NCBI GenBank assembly: GCA_015698305.1
Contig: CP048620.1
Coordinates: 2,072,557-2,136,556, forward strand
Length of the DNA stretch: 64,000 bases
DNA from: Candidatus Nitrohelix vancouverensis
GTDB lineage: Bacteria; Nitrospinota; Nitrospinia; Nitrospinales; VA-1
Direction of reading: 5' to 3'
Notes under the pieces: generated by a model
Database searches by the model: none
What the model was told of the DNA's origin: nothing
What the model saw: only the letters and a program-made list of their open reading frames with translations
Program-made: the position numbers and the translations under genes
Shown: positions 26,137-35,891 of the stretch, in pieces
Layout of the letters: every line of letters begins with the position of its first letter
Position numbering within the stretch: the first letter of the stretch is position 1

Positions 26137-27129
26137 TTAAGGAACTTCAACCGTATCGAATATCTTCTTCAGAATTTCGTCGGCGTCGACGTTTTCCGCG
26201 TCGGCCTCATAGGACAGTATGATGCGATGCCGAAGCACGTCCATGCCGATGGATTTAACGTCGTGCGGCACCACATAGCCTCTGCCTTGCAAAAAGGCAT
26301 GGGCTTTGGCGGCGCGGTGCAGGAAAATCGAGGCGCGCGGCGAGGCGCCGAACTGGATGAGAGGCTGGAGATCGGGCAGATTGCATTGCGACGGGTCGCG
26401 GGTTGCCGTCACCAGACTGACGATATAGTCTTCCAGATTCGGGTCGATATAGATTTTTTCAAACACGGTGCGGGCTTTGAGCAGATCTTCTGGCCCGATA
26501 ACGGCGTTCAGAGAAGGCGACTCTTTTCGCGCCGACATGAGCTGCATGATTTTGATTTCTTCTTCTCGGCTGGGGTAGCCGACTTTCAATTTGAACATGA
26601 AGCGGTCGATCTGAGCTTCGGGAAGCGGGTAGGTGCCTTCCTGTTCGATCGGATTCTGGGTCGCGATGACCATGAAGGGGCTTTCGAGCGGGAAGGTTTC
26701 TCCGCCAATGGTGATCTGTCGTTCCTGCATGGCTTCGAGCAAGGCGCTTTGCACTTTTGCAGGACTGCGATTGATTTCGTCCGCCAGAATGATATTGGCG
26801 AACAGGGGGCCCTTCTTGATCGTGAACTCGCCCTTTTGCGGTTGATAAATCTGGGTGCCCAGAATATCTGCGGGTAGAAGGTCGGGCGTGAACTGGATTC
26901 TGCTGAAAGTTGCATGCACCGTGTTGGCAAGCGCCTTGACCGAGGTGGTCTTCGCCAGACCCGGCACGCCTTCAAGCAGGACATGCTCTTCAGTCAGTAA
27001 TGAAAGGAGCAAACGCTCCAGCAGGTAGTCTTGTCCGACGATGACCCGGTTCAATTCGTTCATTACTCTGGGAACAAATTCGCCGGTTTGTTTTACGATC
27101 TGGGATATTTCTTCGATACTTTGAGGCAT
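26137..27129 (-). CDS. moxR: MoxR-family AAA+ ATPase
   Basis: A 330-residue AAA+ ATPase. Walker A is GVPGLAKT (residues 54-61), Walker B is LADEINRSPAKVQSALLEAM, and the sensor region reads VIATQNPIEQEGTYPLPEAQ, all diagnostic for MoxR. MoxR proteins act as chaperones that remodel or load cofactors into von Willebrand-domain partners. It is the first gene of the minus-strand run that includes DUF58, batA and batB. Its promoter would lie in the 175-base gap shared with the divergent leucine-rich-repeat gene. Confidence 0.95.
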   Translation of the reverse strand: MPQSIEEISQIVKQTGEFVPRVMNELNRVIVGQDYLLERLLLSLLTEEHVLLEGVPGLAKTTSVKALANTVHATFSRIQFTPDLLPADILGTQIYQPQKGEFTIKKGPLFANIILADEINRSPAKVQSALLEAMQERQITIGGETFPLESPFMVIATQNPIEQEGTYPLPEAQIDRFMFKLKVGYPSREEEIKIMQLMSARKESPSLNAVIGPEDLLKARTVFEKIYIDPNLEDYIVSLVTATRDPSQCNLPDLQPLIQFGASPRASIFLHRAAKAHAFLQGRGYVVPHDVKSIGMDVLRHRIILSYEADAENVDADEILKKIFDTVEVP

Positions 27130-27304
27130 AAAGTGATTTTGAGAGCTTGTGAAAGAGAGCTTGTTTTATCTCCCGATGCGGCGAGACCGACTGGAAATTT
27201 CATCAGGACGAAGTTTAATTTATAATTTGTTCAAAAAAAAATTAAATTTTTTTAATTTCTTTTGTATAGTAGGAAGCTTAATTTTAGAATCAGGAGAACG
27301 AAGC

Positions 27305-28213
27305 ATGGGCGAAAAATCCGACGAGGATATTGAGAACCTGATTAGAGAAGGTCTCAATGTGGAAAATTCGGAACTGGATCTCCGTGAAAAGGAACTGGAA
27401 GACAACGATCTCAAGCGAATCGTCAAGTCCGATTCTGTAAAGGGAGTCACAGCCGTATTTTTGGAATTCAATCAAATCGGCGACGAAGGGATCAAAGCCC
27501 TTCTGGATTCCGAGAACATGAAGTTTGTCACTGCTTTGAACCTGTTCAAGAACAAAGTGACGGACGAGGGCGTGAAAGCGATTTCAAAGTCGAAGACTTT
27601 GTTGAATTTGTCTGAGTTGATATTGAGCGACAATGAAGTGACCGCCAAGGGCGCACAGTTTCTGGCGGAGTCCAAGACTCTGGGCAGTCTGGTGAGTCTG
27701 TGGGTGGGCGACGATATCGGCGATGAAGGGGTCAAGTCGTTGGCGACTTCGGATCGTCTCACTCGACTCAATCTGCTTTCATTGTATCGCAACAATATCA
27801 GCGATGAAGGCATGCGGGCGATTGCAGGTTCTCAAACGCTGTCCACTTTGACGGAACTCAACATGAACTGGAATTATGTTGAAGGGGCCGGCATTGAAGC
27901 ATTGGCCGAATCCAAAACATTGACCAAGCTGGAGCAGTTGACTCTGACCTACAATCCCATTGGGGACCGAGGCGCGATTGCGATTGCAAATTCAGAGGCT
28001 CTGAAAAATTTAAAAGTTCTGGACTTGTTTGAAACGGAAATCAGCGATGAAGGCGCGCGGGCATTGGCGGAGTCGAGTACCCTGACGGAACTGGAAACCT
28101 TGATTTTGATTCGAAACGATATCGGCGCTGAGGTTCAGGAACTGTTTAAAAAACCAAAGCATCTCAAGAAGCTCACGAATATTATGTTCCGGCAGATCAA
28201 TCCGGACGCATAA
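27305..28213 (+). CDS. Cytoplasmic leucine-rich-repeat protein, ribonuclease-inhibitor type
   Basis: A 302-residue protein from ATG 27305, which has AGGAG nine to ten bases upstream; a longer frame from 27149 has no comparable site. It consists of about ten tandem repeats of 27 residues with the pattern L.L..N.I.DEG..AIA.S.TL..L, the RI-type LRR consensus. No signal peptide or membrane segment is visible. Such folds bind proteins, and no catalytic residues are expected. It is divergent from moxR and followed by two propeller-like genes. Partner unknown. Confidence 0.85.
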   Translation: MGEKSDEDIENLIREGLNVENSELDLREKELEDNDLKRIVKSDSVKGVTAVFLEFNQIGDEGIKALLDSENMKFVTALNLFKNKVTDEGVKAISKSKTLLNLSELILSDNEVTAKGAQFLAESKTLGSLVSLWVGDDIGDEGVKSLATSDRLTRLNLLSLYRNNISDEGMRAIAGSQTLSTLTELNMNWNYVEGAGIEALAESKTLTKLEQLTLTYNPIGDRGAIAIANSEALKNLKVLDLFETEISDEGARALAESSTLTELETLILIRNDIGAEVQELFKKPKHLKKLTNIMFRQINPDA

Positions 28214-28369
28214 GCTCTCTGTCCAGCGATCGTATAGATCATTACGATGTGATAGTGGGCGCTGTTGTTGTGTCCCCTTCCGGTGTTTTCACGATTCTTG
28301 AAAGGCGCTACACTGTTTCTCATCTCGAAACGGCGAAATGATTTTTAATTTTTTCAGGAATGAGAACCA

Positions 28370-29200
28370 ATGTTTATAGGTGAAAAGCCCGACCTGCTGG
28401 ATTTGTGCGTCTTCAGAGAAGACAGCATCTACGTTGTAGGTAAAGATGGAATCCCGCAACACTACGACGGCGAATGGACGCCGGAAACCACGGAAAATGC
28501 CAATCCTCTGATGGGGATATGGGGGCCGCACGAAAATTGTATTTACGCCGTCGGCATCGGCGGGGTGGTGCTCCATTACGACGGCAAAAAATGGAATCAG
28601 CTCGACACAGGCAATTACGACTCCCTCAACTCAGCGTTCGGTTTTAACGAGAATTGTTTTTTTATTTTCGGCGTGGGCGGGCGCATGCTGTACTGGGATG
28701 GCGAATGGAATTACCGCGAGCCTAACACGATTCATGATTTGTTCTGTATGTGGGGCGAGGATCTCGATTGTCTGCACACTGTGGGCGGCGAAGGCGTCTA
28801 TCGCGTTTACAACGGCTCCACGTTTGAGCGCAAGGAGGAACTGACTGCTGAGGAGATCTCTCTCTACGGCGTGTGGGGTTCCCGAAAAGACAATGTTTTT
28901 ATCGCCGGGTCGCACGGCACCATCCTCCGCTATCAGGGGGAAGAATGGGAGCCTATGGAATCGGGAACCGAAGAATATTTGTTGAGCATCTGGGGCACCG
29001 GCGATAACGATATCTTCGCGGTGGGGGATTGCGGCGTGATCCTGCATTTTGACGGAGAACGCTGGAGTCCGATGGATTCCGGCACGGAAAACTACTTAAC
29101 AAAAGTCAAGGGACTGGGGCCGGATCAGGTTTATGCCGTTGGAGATAATGGCTGTGTGCTTCGCTATGACGGCAAGGTCTGGCACGACATGTCCTTATAA
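28370..29200 (+). CDS. Seven-repeat propeller-like protein, first of a tandem pair
   Basis: A 276-residue protein built from seven repeats of about 39 residues with the consensus L..IWG...D.IYAVG..G.ILHYDG..W..M.SGT. Seven such repeats suggest a seven-bladed beta-propeller. It has no signal peptide, so it would be cytoplasmic. The repeat resembles bacterial YCF48/photosystem-assembly and other propeller repeats only in general shape. The next gene, 36 bases downstream, is a clear paralogue. Role unknown; ligand or protein binding is the usual function of the fold. Confidence 0.8.
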   Translation: MFIGEKPDLLDLCVFREDSIYVVGKDGIPQHYDGEWTPETTENANPLMGIWGPHENCIYAVGIGGVVLHYDGKKWNQLDTGNYDSLNSAFGFNENCFFIFGVGGRMLYWDGEWNYREPNTIHDLFCMWGEDLDCLHTVGGEGVYRVYNGSTFERKEELTAEEISLYGVWGSRKDNVFIAGSHGTILRYQGEEWEPMESGTEEYLLSIWGTGDNDIFAVGDCGVILHFDGERWSPMDSGTENYLTKVKGLGPDQVYAVGDNGCVLRYDGKVWHDMSL

Positions 29201-29236
29201 ATTTTTAAAGGGGCCTGCGCTCCGTTTGGGAAAAAT

Positions 29237-30064
29237 ATGGCACGAGTTACGGAAAGTCACCTGTTATCGATCTGGACATTCGCGGCGGACGATGTGTTTG
29301 TCGGAGGAACCGATGGAACCTTGTTGCATTTCAACGGTTCCGATTGGCAGAAGATGGAAACAGGCGGTCGCTGGACCTTCAAAAATATTTGGGGGCCTGC
29401 GCCGGACAACGTCTACGCCGTATGCACCGATGGACGGATTTTGCACTACGACGGTTCTAAATGGGATATTGAAGAGTCGGATAAATTGCCTCCCATGACC
29501 GGTATCTGGGGCTTGGCGGAAGATGAAATCTACGCCTGTTCGCGCCTCGGCAAGATTCTGAAATACGATGGCTCGGCCTGGAAGTTCATGCAGACGGGGA
29601 CGGATACGGACATCACCCGCTTGTGGGGTTGTCGCGAGGGCGGCATGTATGCGGTGGGCTACGATGGTCTTGTCCTGAAACTGGACGGCGATAAATGGGT
29701 GCGCATGACCTTCAATTCCAACGCCGAGTTTTATGGCATCTATGGTTTTGGCCCGGACGACATGTACATCGTCGGTTCGGAAGGCGCGATTGTGAAGTTC
29801 AACGGCTCTGAGATAGTTGAAATGCCCTCACGCACCATGGAATTCTTTCTCGATGTCTGGGGGCCTTCGAGCGATATGGTTTTTGCCGTCGGTGATCTGG
29901 GAATGATTATGTTTTTGAACGGCGATCAATGGACGCAGATTGAATCCAATACGGAAGAGTATTTGACCGCCATTCGCGGCGTTTCGGATGATAACATCTA
30001 CGCGGTGGGCGATAATGGCCTCATTCTGAACTGGAACGGCGAGGACTGGAAAGAGACGGAGTAG
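29237..30064 (+). CDS. Seven-repeat propeller-like protein, second of a tandem pair
   Basis: A 275-residue paralogue of the preceding protein with the same seven repeats (for example IWGPAPDNVYAV..DGRILHYDG and IRGVSDDNIYAVGDNGLIL). The last repeats of both proteins are nearly interchangeable (AVGDNG), pointing to duplication of a whole gene rather than separate origins. No signal peptide is present. It starts at ATG 29237 and is probably cotranscribed with the first copy. Transcription would end at or before the hairpin at 30,146-30,171. Confidence 0.8.
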   Translation: MARVTESHLLSIWTFAADDVFVGGTDGTLLHFNGSDWQKMETGGRWTFKNIWGPAPDNVYAVCTDGRILHYDGSKWDIEESDKLPPMTGIWGLAEDEIYACSRLGKILKYDGSAWKFMQTGTDTDITRLWGCREGGMYAVGYDGLVLKLDGDKWVRMTFNSNAEFYGIYGFGPDDMYIVGSEGAIVKFNGSEIVEMPSRTMEFFLDVWGPSSDMVFAVGDLGMIMFLNGDQWTQIESNTEEYLTAIRGVSDDNIYAVGDNGLILNWNGEDWKETE

Positions 30065-30145
30065 CAAGAGGCCGCCCTTTGGCGAGCAGACCCAGAGCGA
30101 CTCCAGGTCGCTCGTAATTATCAAGACGGTGGGAGTTCTTGACAG

Positions 30146-30171
30146 GCGCCGGTGACCGGCGCTTTTTTTTT
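30146..30171 (+). terminator. Terminator hairpin directly before trpE
   Basis: GCGCCG (30,146-30,151), loop GTGAC, CGGCGC (30,157-30,162), then at least nine T residues. The T-run ends about ten bases before the trpE ATG. A second perfect hairpin, GAGCGAC/GTCGCTC with a five-base loop, lies upstream at 30,095-30,113. Either the element ends the propeller transcript, or it is an attenuator in the trp leader. No leader peptide with tandem Trp codons was found. Confidence 0.8.
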
Positions 30172-30180
30172 AAAGAAATT

Positions 30181-31671
30181 ATGATTGTAACGACCTTCGA
30201 ACAGTTTAAAGAAAAAACGAAGCAGGGGAATCTGGTTCCCGTCTGCAAGGAAATCTTTGCGGACCTGAACACGCCGGTGTCGGCCTATTTGAAGATGGGC
30301 GGCGGCGACTATTCCTTCCTGCTGGAAAGCGTTGAAGGCGGCGAGAAGTGGGCGCGCTATTCTTTCATTGGCTTCGATCCGGCGCTGATCGTGAACACCC
30401 GTGGAAAGAAAATCACTTTTTTCACCGACGAGGGGGAGGAAAGCCGGGACATCTCGGAAAAGAATCCTCTGAAAGAGCTGAAAACGATTCTGCAAAAATA
30501 CAAGCCGGTCGAAGACCCGGACTTGCCCCGTTTTTATGGCGGCGCCGTCGGTTTCATGAGTTACGACATCGTGCGTTATTTTGAAGACTTGCCGGACAAC
30601 ACGCTGGACGATCTGAACGTGCCGGAATCGGAATTCATGATCACCAATCATTTGCTGATCTTTGATAACATGCGTCAGACGATTAAAATCGTTGCGAATG
30701 TTTTTGTCGATACCGACGATCTTGATGGATTGTATCAGCGGACGCTGAGAAAAATAACGGATGTTGAAAAGGCTTTGCACGGCAGTTACGAAATCCCGCG
30801 CCAAGGCGACGGCGTGGGAATCGAGGGAACCGACAAGGTCGAATCAAATTTCAGCGAAGAGGGTTTCAAGAAGGCGGTTTTGACCGCCAAGGATTATATT
30901 AAGGAAGGCGACGTGATACAGGTGGTGCTGTCGCAACGGTTGAAGTTTCCTTTGACGGCGGACCCGTTCAACGTCTATCGCGCTTTGCGTACAGTCAACC
31001 CATCGCCCTACATGTATTATTTGAAATTCGGCGAGCGACAAATCGTCGGTTCGTCTCCAGAGATTCTTGTGCGGCTGGAGGATACCAAAGTAGAAGTGAG
31101 ACCGATTGCGGGAACGCGCAAACGCGGCGCCAGCGTTGAGGAAGACCTGGCATTGGAAAAAGATTTATTGCAGGATGAAAAGGAGATTGCCGAGCATATC
31201 ATGCTCGTGGATCTGGGACGCAACGACATTGGTCGCGTGGCGCAGATCGGCACGGTGGATGTCAATGAGAAGTTTTTGATCGAGCGTTATTCCCATGTCA
31301 TGCACATCGTGTCCAACGTGCGCTCCGTATTGAAGGAGGGGCTGGACTGTTACGACGTGATCGAAGCGACCTTCCCGGCGGGAACGGTTTCCGGCGCGCC
31401 CAAAATCAGGGCGATGGAGATCATTGACGAGTTGGAGCCGACGCGGCGCGGCGTGTATGCAGGGGCGATCGGTTATATCGGATTTTCTGGCAGTATGGAC
31501 ACAGCCATCGCGATACGAACCCTGCTGGTTGAAAACGGCGTGGGCTATCTCGGTGTCGGCGCGGGAATCGTCAACGATTCGGTTCCTGAAAACGAATATG
31601 AAGAAACCATGAACAAGGGGAAAGCCTTATTGAAAGCGGTTGATCTGGCGGAGAAGGGGTGGATCGAATGA
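30181..31671 (+). CDS. trpE: Anthranilate synthase component I
   Basis: A 496-residue chorismate-utilising enzyme that makes anthranilate with ammonia supplied by TrpG, the first step of tryptophan synthesis. The N-terminal LLES motif (YSFLLES) is the tryptophan feedback site. Downstream, [10 protein letters not shown] and [12 protein letters not shown] and the segment [19 protein letters not shown] are active-site motifs. ATG 30181 gives the family-typical start; a TTG at 30139 would run through the terminator hairpin. Its stop overlaps the trpG start (ATGA). It is the first gene of a seven-gene trp operon. Confidence 0.97.
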   Translation: MIVTTFEQFKEKTKQGNLVPVCKEIFADLNTPVSAYLKMGGGDYSFLLESVEGGEKWARYSFIGFDPALIVNTRGKKITFFTDEGEESRDISEKNPLKELKTILQKYKPVEDPDLPRFYGGAVGFMSYDIVRYFEDLPDNTLDDLNVPESEFMITNHLLIFDNMRQTIKIVANVFVDTDDLDGLYQRTLRKITDVEKALHGSYEIPRQGDGVGIEGTDKVESNFSEEGFKKAVLTAKDYIKEGDVIQVVLSQRLKFPLTADPFNVYRALRTVNPSPYMYYLKFGERQIVGSSPEILVRLEDTKVEVRPIAGTRKRGASVEEDLALEKDLLQDEKEIAEHIMLVDLGRNDIGRVAQIGTVDVNEKFLIERYSHVMHIVSNVRSVLKEGLDCYDVIEATFPAGTVSGAPKIRAMEIIDELEPTRRGVYAGAIGYIGFSGSMDTAIAIRTLLVENGVGYLGVGAGIVNDSVPENEYEETMNKGKALLKAVDLAEKGWIE

Positions 31672-32231
31672 TTCTGATGATTGATAATTATGATTCGTTC
31701 ACCTACAACCTGGTTCAGTATCTTGGCGAGCTTGGCGCGAACGTGGAAGTGCGCCGCAATGATAAGATCGGACTGGAAGAAATTGAATCGCTGGCGCCAA
31801 AAAAACTGGTGATCTCTCCCGGGCCTTGCACGCCGGAAAAAGCGGGCATGTCGATCGATATCATCCGCAGGTTTTCGGGAAAGATTCCTCTGCTCGGCGT
31901 TTGTCTGGGGCACCAGTCGATTGGAGTCGCCTTTGGCGGTGAAGTCATCAAGGCCAAGCGAATCATGCACGGTAAAGTCTCGAAGGTGCGCCATGTGGAA
32001 AAATACATTTTTAAAGGACTGCCCAATCCGCTGGAGGCGACGCGGTACCATTCTCTGGCCTTGAACCGCGACAACCTGCCCTCGTGTTTTGAGATCACGG
32101 CGGAGAGCGAGGATGGCGAGATCATGGGCATACGTCATAAAGAACTGGATGTGGAAGGCGTGCAGTTTCACCCTGAATCGATTTTGACGGTGAACGGTAA
32201 AGAATTGTTGAAAAATTTTATTGATTCCTGA
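31668..32231 (+). CDS. trpG: Anthranilate synthase component II (glutamine amidotransferase)
   Basis: A 187-residue class I glutamine amidotransferase. It begins [19 protein letters not shown], has the oxyanion motif SPGPCTPE, the nucleophile Cys in GVCLGHQ, and the His-Glu pair in GVQFHPESI. It supplies ammonia to TrpE. ATG 31668 overlaps the trpE TGA; a GTG nine bases earlier is less likely. In some bacteria this subunit is shared with folate synthesis (PabA), which cannot be excluded. Confidence 0.96.
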   Translation: MILMIDNYDSFTYNLVQYLGELGANVEVRRNDKIGLEEIESLAPKKLVISPGPCTPEKAGMSIDIIRRFSGKIPLLGVCLGHQSIGVAFGGEVIKAKRIMHGKVSKVRHVEKYIFKGLPNPLEATRYHSLALNRDNLPSCFEITAESEDGEIMGIRHKELDVEGVQFHPESILTVNGKELLKNFIDS

Positions 32232-32238
32232 GCGAACC

Positions 32239-33264
32239 ATGGAAATGACTCTGATAGATGCCTTGAAGAAAGTGATCGCCGGTCAGGACTTGACCGAGGA
32301 TGAGATGATCGCCGCCATGACACAGATCATGGAAGGGGAATCGACTCCGGCGCAGTTGGGGGCTTTTCTGACGGCCTTGCGCATGAAGGGTGAGAGCGTT
32401 TCAGAAATCGTTGGCGCGGCTCGCGTGATGCGCGAGAAGGCGGTAAAAATCGCCGTCGATTCCGTTGGAGCGGTGGACACTTGCGGAACAGGCGGAGACG
32501 GCGCGGACACTTTCAACATCTCGACGGCGGCGGCGTTTGTAGCCGCAGGCGCTGGAGCGACGGTCGCCAAGCACGGCAATCGAGCCGTGTCCAGTCAGTC
32601 GGGAAGCGCCGACGTTCTCAGGCATCTTGGAGTGAATATCGAAGCCTCGCCTTCTATTGTAGAAAAATGTCTGCGCGAAGCGCGAATCGGTTTTCTCTTT
32701 GCGCCTTTGATGCATGACGCGATGAAGCATGCCGCTCCGGTTCGGAAAGAACTGGGCATTCGCACGCTCTTCAATATTCTTGGTCCCTTGACCAACCCGG
32801 CGGGCGCGCACGCTCAAGTTGTGGGCATTTATGACAAGGCGCGTTTGAAGTCAATGGCTCTGGCGCTCCGAGACCTTGGAAGCAAGGGCGCCTTCGTTGT
32901 TCATGGCGAAGACGGCCTGGACGAAATGACAATGACGGGTTCGACCTTCGTCTGTGAATTGCATAAGGGGAAGGTTAAGGAATATGAATTCGATCCGAGG
33001 CGATATGGTTTCCATTTATGCAAGAGCGAAGACCTTAAAGGGGGAACGGCTCAGGAGAACGCCGACTTGATTCGGGAGATTCTCGAAGGCGGCGGCGGTC
33101 CCTGTCAGGACGTTGTGGTACTGAATGCGGCGGCGGCTCTGCTTGCGGCGGGACTCGTGGATTCCTGGGAGATGGGCGTCACCATGGCGGATGGCGCTAT
33201 AGAATCGGGCGCCGCGCTGAGGAAACTGGAGATGCTGGTTGAGGTGAGTAATTCCGAGTCATGA
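32239..33264 (+). CDS. trpD: Anthranilate phosphoribosyltransferase
   Basis: A 341-residue enzyme that transfers phosphoribose from PRPP to anthranilate. The glycine-rich PRPP loop DTCGTGGDGADTFNIST and the following KHGNRAVSSQSGSADVL are both conserved, as is NILGPLTNPAGA. The start is ATG 32239, with a second ATG two codons on as an alternative. It begins seven bases after trpG stops, and its TGA overlaps the trpC ATG. It is a separate protein, not fused to trpG. Confidence 0.96.
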   Translation: MEMTLIDALKKVIAGQDLTEDEMIAAMTQIMEGESTPAQLGAFLTALRMKGESVSEIVGAARVMREKAVKIAVDSVGAVDTCGTGGDGADTFNISTAAAFVAAGAGATVAKHGNRAVSSQSGSADVLRHLGVNIEASPSIVEKCLREARIGFLFAPLMHDAMKHAAPVRKELGIRTLFNILGPLTNPAGAHAQVVGIYDKARLKSMALALRDLGSKGAFVVHGEDGLDEMTMTGSTFVCELHKGKVKEYEFDPRRYGFHLCKSEDLKGGTAQENADLIREILEGGGGPCQDVVVLNAAAALLAAGLVDSWEMGVTMADGAIESGAALRKLEMLVEVSNSES

Positions 33265-34070
33265 GTAATATTCTCGATAAAATTTTTGCCGAGCGTAAAG
33301 AGGACGTTGAATCTGATAAGAGAGAACGGCCATTAGTTTCTTTGAAGAGTCAGATCACGGAGTTGGGCGGGGTGCGGGATGTCGTTTCGGCATTGAATCA
33401 ATCCGGCGGAACCCGCATTATCTCGGAAATCAAATTAAGAACTCCTTTCAAGGGAACCTTGCGCGAAGGTCTGGAGGCGAGCGCGATCGCCGAATTGTAC
33501 GAAGCGAACGGCGCCGCCGCGATTTCCGTGTTGACGGAAACGCGTCATTTTGGCGGGAGCGCGGAAATTTTCGCCAGCGTCCGCGCGATTTCCGATCTGC
33601 CTTTATTGCGCAAGGATTTTATTTTTTCCGAGTATCAGGTGTACGAAGCGCGGGCCATGCAGGCGGACTGGTTTTTACTGATCGCGACCTGGCTGGACAA
33701 AAACCAGTTGCGGGATTTGTTGCAGTTGGGGCAGGGCTTGGGCATTCCCGCATTGGTGGAGACGCATAACGAGGCGGATCTGGAAAAAGCCCTGTATGCA
33801 GGCGGAGAAATTCTGGGCGTGAACAATCGCGATCTGACTTCGGGAAAAACCGATCTCGACATCGCTCGTCGACTCATTCCAATGGGCTTGCAGGAACCGG
33901 GCAAGACGCTGGTCTGCGAAAGCGGAATCCACGGTCGTATGGAAATTGAAGAGTTTGAATCGCTTGGGGCGCATGCCTTTTTGATCGGGGAGAGCTTGAT
34001 GACCGCGCCGGATATTGCGGTGAAGCTGAATGAATTGCGTGAAGCTCCTTTGGATCGGCAAGATGGTTAA
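33261..34070 (+). CDS. trpC: Indole-3-glycerol phosphate synthase
   Basis: A 269-residue TIM-barrel enzyme that closes the indole ring. Conserved features include ISEIKLRTPFKG (the usual motif is EIKRASPSKG, so this copy is slightly divergent), AISVLTETRHFGGS, LLRKDFIFSEYQVYEARAM, VETHNEADLEKAL, LGVNNRDLTSGKTDL and ESGIHGRMEIEEFE. It is not fused to trpF. ATG 33261 overlaps the trpD stop, and its end overlaps trpF by eight bases, so all three are translationally coupled. Confidence 0.96.
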   Translation: MSNILDKIFAERKEDVESDKRERPLVSLKSQITELGGVRDVVSALNQSGGTRIISEIKLRTPFKGTLREGLEASAIAELYEANGAAAISVLTETRHFGGSAEIFASVRAISDLPLLRKDFIFSEYQVYEARAMQADWFLLIATWLDKNQLRDLLQLGQGLGIPALVETHNEADLEKALYAGGEILGVNNRDLTSGKTDLDIARRLIPMGLQEPGKTLVCESGIHGRMEIEEFESLGAHAFLIGESLMTAPDIAVKLNELREAPLDRQDG

Positions 34071-34674
34071 GGTCAAGATTTGCGGCACGACGCGCCGGGA
34101 AGATGCTGACGCGGCGGTGGCTTGCGGCGCGGACGCTCTGGGATTTATTTTTTACAAGAAAAGTCCCAGAAATATCACGCAGACCGACGCCAGGAAAATC
34201 ATTTCCACCTTGCCGCCTTTCGTTAAAACAGTGGGCGTGTTCGTCAATGAAACGGCGGATGCGGTGAATCGCGCGGTGGAATTCTGCAAGCTGGACGCGG
34301 TTCAGTTGCACGGCGACGAGTCGCCGAGTTATTGCAAAAAAATACGCGCCCGGTCTGTGATCAAGGCGATTCGCGTGCGCGGGCTGGAATCCTTATCCGG
34401 TCTGGATCAATATCCGGTAGCGGCGTTTTTGCTGGACGCGTTTTCGGAATCGGCGCGCGGCGGCACGGGAAAAACATTCGACTGGCCGCTGGCCTTGAAA
34501 GCGAAGAAGGCCGGGCCGGTCATTCTGGCGGGCGGTTTGACGCCTTCCAATGTGTATCAGGCCGTGCGCCAGGTGAAACCTTATGCGGTGGACATTTGTT
34601 CGGGCGTTGAGGCGACTCCGGGCATTAAAGACAACAAGAAACTCGAAGCCTTGTTCAAAGCGCTTCGAACCTGA
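34063..34674 (+). CDS. trpF: Phosphoribosylanthranilate isomerase
   Basis: A 203-residue TIM-barrel isomerase. The active-site Cys lies in [14 protein letters not shown] at the start, followed by [30 protein letters not shown], the catalytic Asp in [28 protein letters not shown] and [14 protein letters not shown], a full set of family motifs. ATG 34063 begins inside the trpC gene. Twenty bases separate its stop from trpB, with GAGGA before that start. Confidence 0.96.
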   Translation: MVKVKICGTTRREDADAAVACGADALGFIFYKKSPRNITQTDARKIISTLPPFVKTVGVFVNETADAVNRAVEFCKLDAVQLHGDESPSYCKKIRARSVIKAIRVRGLESLSGLDQYPVAAFLLDAFSESARGGTGKTFDWPLALKAKKAGPVILAGGLTPSNVYQAVRQVKPYAVDICSGVEATPGIKDNKKLEALFKALRT

Positions 34675-34694
34675 CACGTTCTGACGAGGACCTT

Positions 34695-35891
34695 ATGGAC
34701 TATTCATATCCTGACCCAACGGGACATTTTGGAATTTTTGGCGGCAAGTATGTCATCGAGACGCTCATGCCCGCCCTGGAAGAATTGGAACGAGTGTATG
34801 AGGAAGCGCGACAGGATCCGAAGTTCAAAGAGGATTTGAATTATTATCTCGCCCAATATGTGGGGCGCCCCACGCCCTTGTATTTTGCCGAAAATCTGAC
34901 GAAGCGTTTGGGCGGCGCTCGAATTTATTTGAAGCGCGAAGACCTTAACCACACTGGAGCGCATAAAATCAACAACACCATCGGTAGCGCGTTGTTGACC
35001 AAGAGAATGGGAAAGAAGCGCGTGATCGCCGAAACCGGGGCAGGTCAGCATGGCGTTGCCACGGCGACGGCGGCGGCTCTGTTCGATCTGGAGTGCGACG
35101 TCTTCATGGGCGAGGAAGACATGCGACGCCAGGCTCTGAATGTGTTTCGCATGAAATTGCTGGGCGCGCGCGTGATTCCTGTGACCGCGGGAACGCGAAC
35201 CTTGAAGGACGCGACCAGCGAAGCGATTCGCGACTGGATCACCACGGTGGAGACGACGCATTATATCATCGGTTCCGTGGTCGGGCCGCATCCCTATCCG
35301 ATGATCGTTCGGGATTTTCAAAAGATCATCGGCGAAGAGACGATGCGACAACTCGAAGCGGAAGAGGGGCGCATGCCCGATTTATGCATCGCCTGCGTGG
35401 GCGGCGGGAGCAACGCGATGGGTATGTTCTATCCCTTTGTCACTCACCCCGAGGTGAAATTGCTTGGAGTGGAAGCGGCGGGGCATGGCATCGAAACGGG
35501 CAAGCATGGCGCGTCGATCAGTCATGGCAAAAGCGGCGTCCTGCACGGCATGATGAGTTATCTGCTCTACGATGCGGACGGTCAGATTCAGGAAGCGCAT
35601 TCGATTTCCGCCGGACTGGATTATCCCGGCGTGGGCGCGGAGCACAGCCATTTCAAGGAGAGCGGTCGGGCGGATTACGCGGCGATCACGGACAAGGAAG
35701 CTCTGGAAGGTTTCAAACTGCTTTCCACTACGGAGGGAATCATTCCGGCGCTGGAGTCGGCGCACGCCATTGCTCAGGTCGCCAAGACAGCGCCGACGAT
35801 GAAAAAGGATCAGGTGATTGTGATTTGTCTCTCCGGACGGGGCGACAAGGACGTGACTCAGGTCGCGGATATTCTGGGAGATGAATTGTGA
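34695..35891 (+). CDS. trpB: Tryptophan synthase beta chain
   Basis: A 398-residue PLP enzyme that joins indole and serine. The PLP lysine lies in [16 protein letters not shown], and the phosphate-binding loop is [28 protein letters not shown] and [18 protein letters not shown] are conserved. It is the standard TrpB1 type that works with TrpA. It ends in a GTGA overlap with trpA. Confidence 0.98.
   Translation: MDYSYPDPTGHFGIFGGKYVIETLMPALEELERVYEEARQDPKFKEDLNYYLAQYVGRPTPLYFAENLTKRLGGARIYLKREDLNHTGAHKINNTIGSALLTKRMGKKRVIAETGAGQHGVATATAAALFDLECDVFMGEEDMRRQALNVFRMKLLGARVIPVTAGTRTLKDATSEAIRDWITTVETTHYIIGSVVGPHPYPMIVRDFQKIIGEETMRQLEAEEGRMPDLCIACVGGGSNAMGMFYPFVTHPEVKLLGVEAAGHGIETGKHGASISHGKSGVLHGMMSYLLYDADGQIQEAHSISAGLDYPGVGAEHSHFKESGRADYAAITDKEALEGFKLLSTTEGIIPALESAHAIAQVAKTAPTMKKDQVIVICLSGRGDKDVTQVADILGDEL

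Noticed and set aside
27305-30064. Regular 81-base and 117-base periodicity that could suggest a repeat array
   Set aside because: The periodicity matches the LRR and propeller repeats in frame, with variable DNA sequence; it is not a CRISPR array or satellite.
30139-30172. Consensus TTGACA at 30,139 as a trpE promoter
   Set aside because: At the proper spacing the -10 position falls on the end of the hairpin and the T-run, with no TATAAT-like hexamer.
30065-30180. Trp leader peptide
   Set aside because: No short frame in the leader contains tandem Trp codons; the only candidate from TTG 30080 has none.
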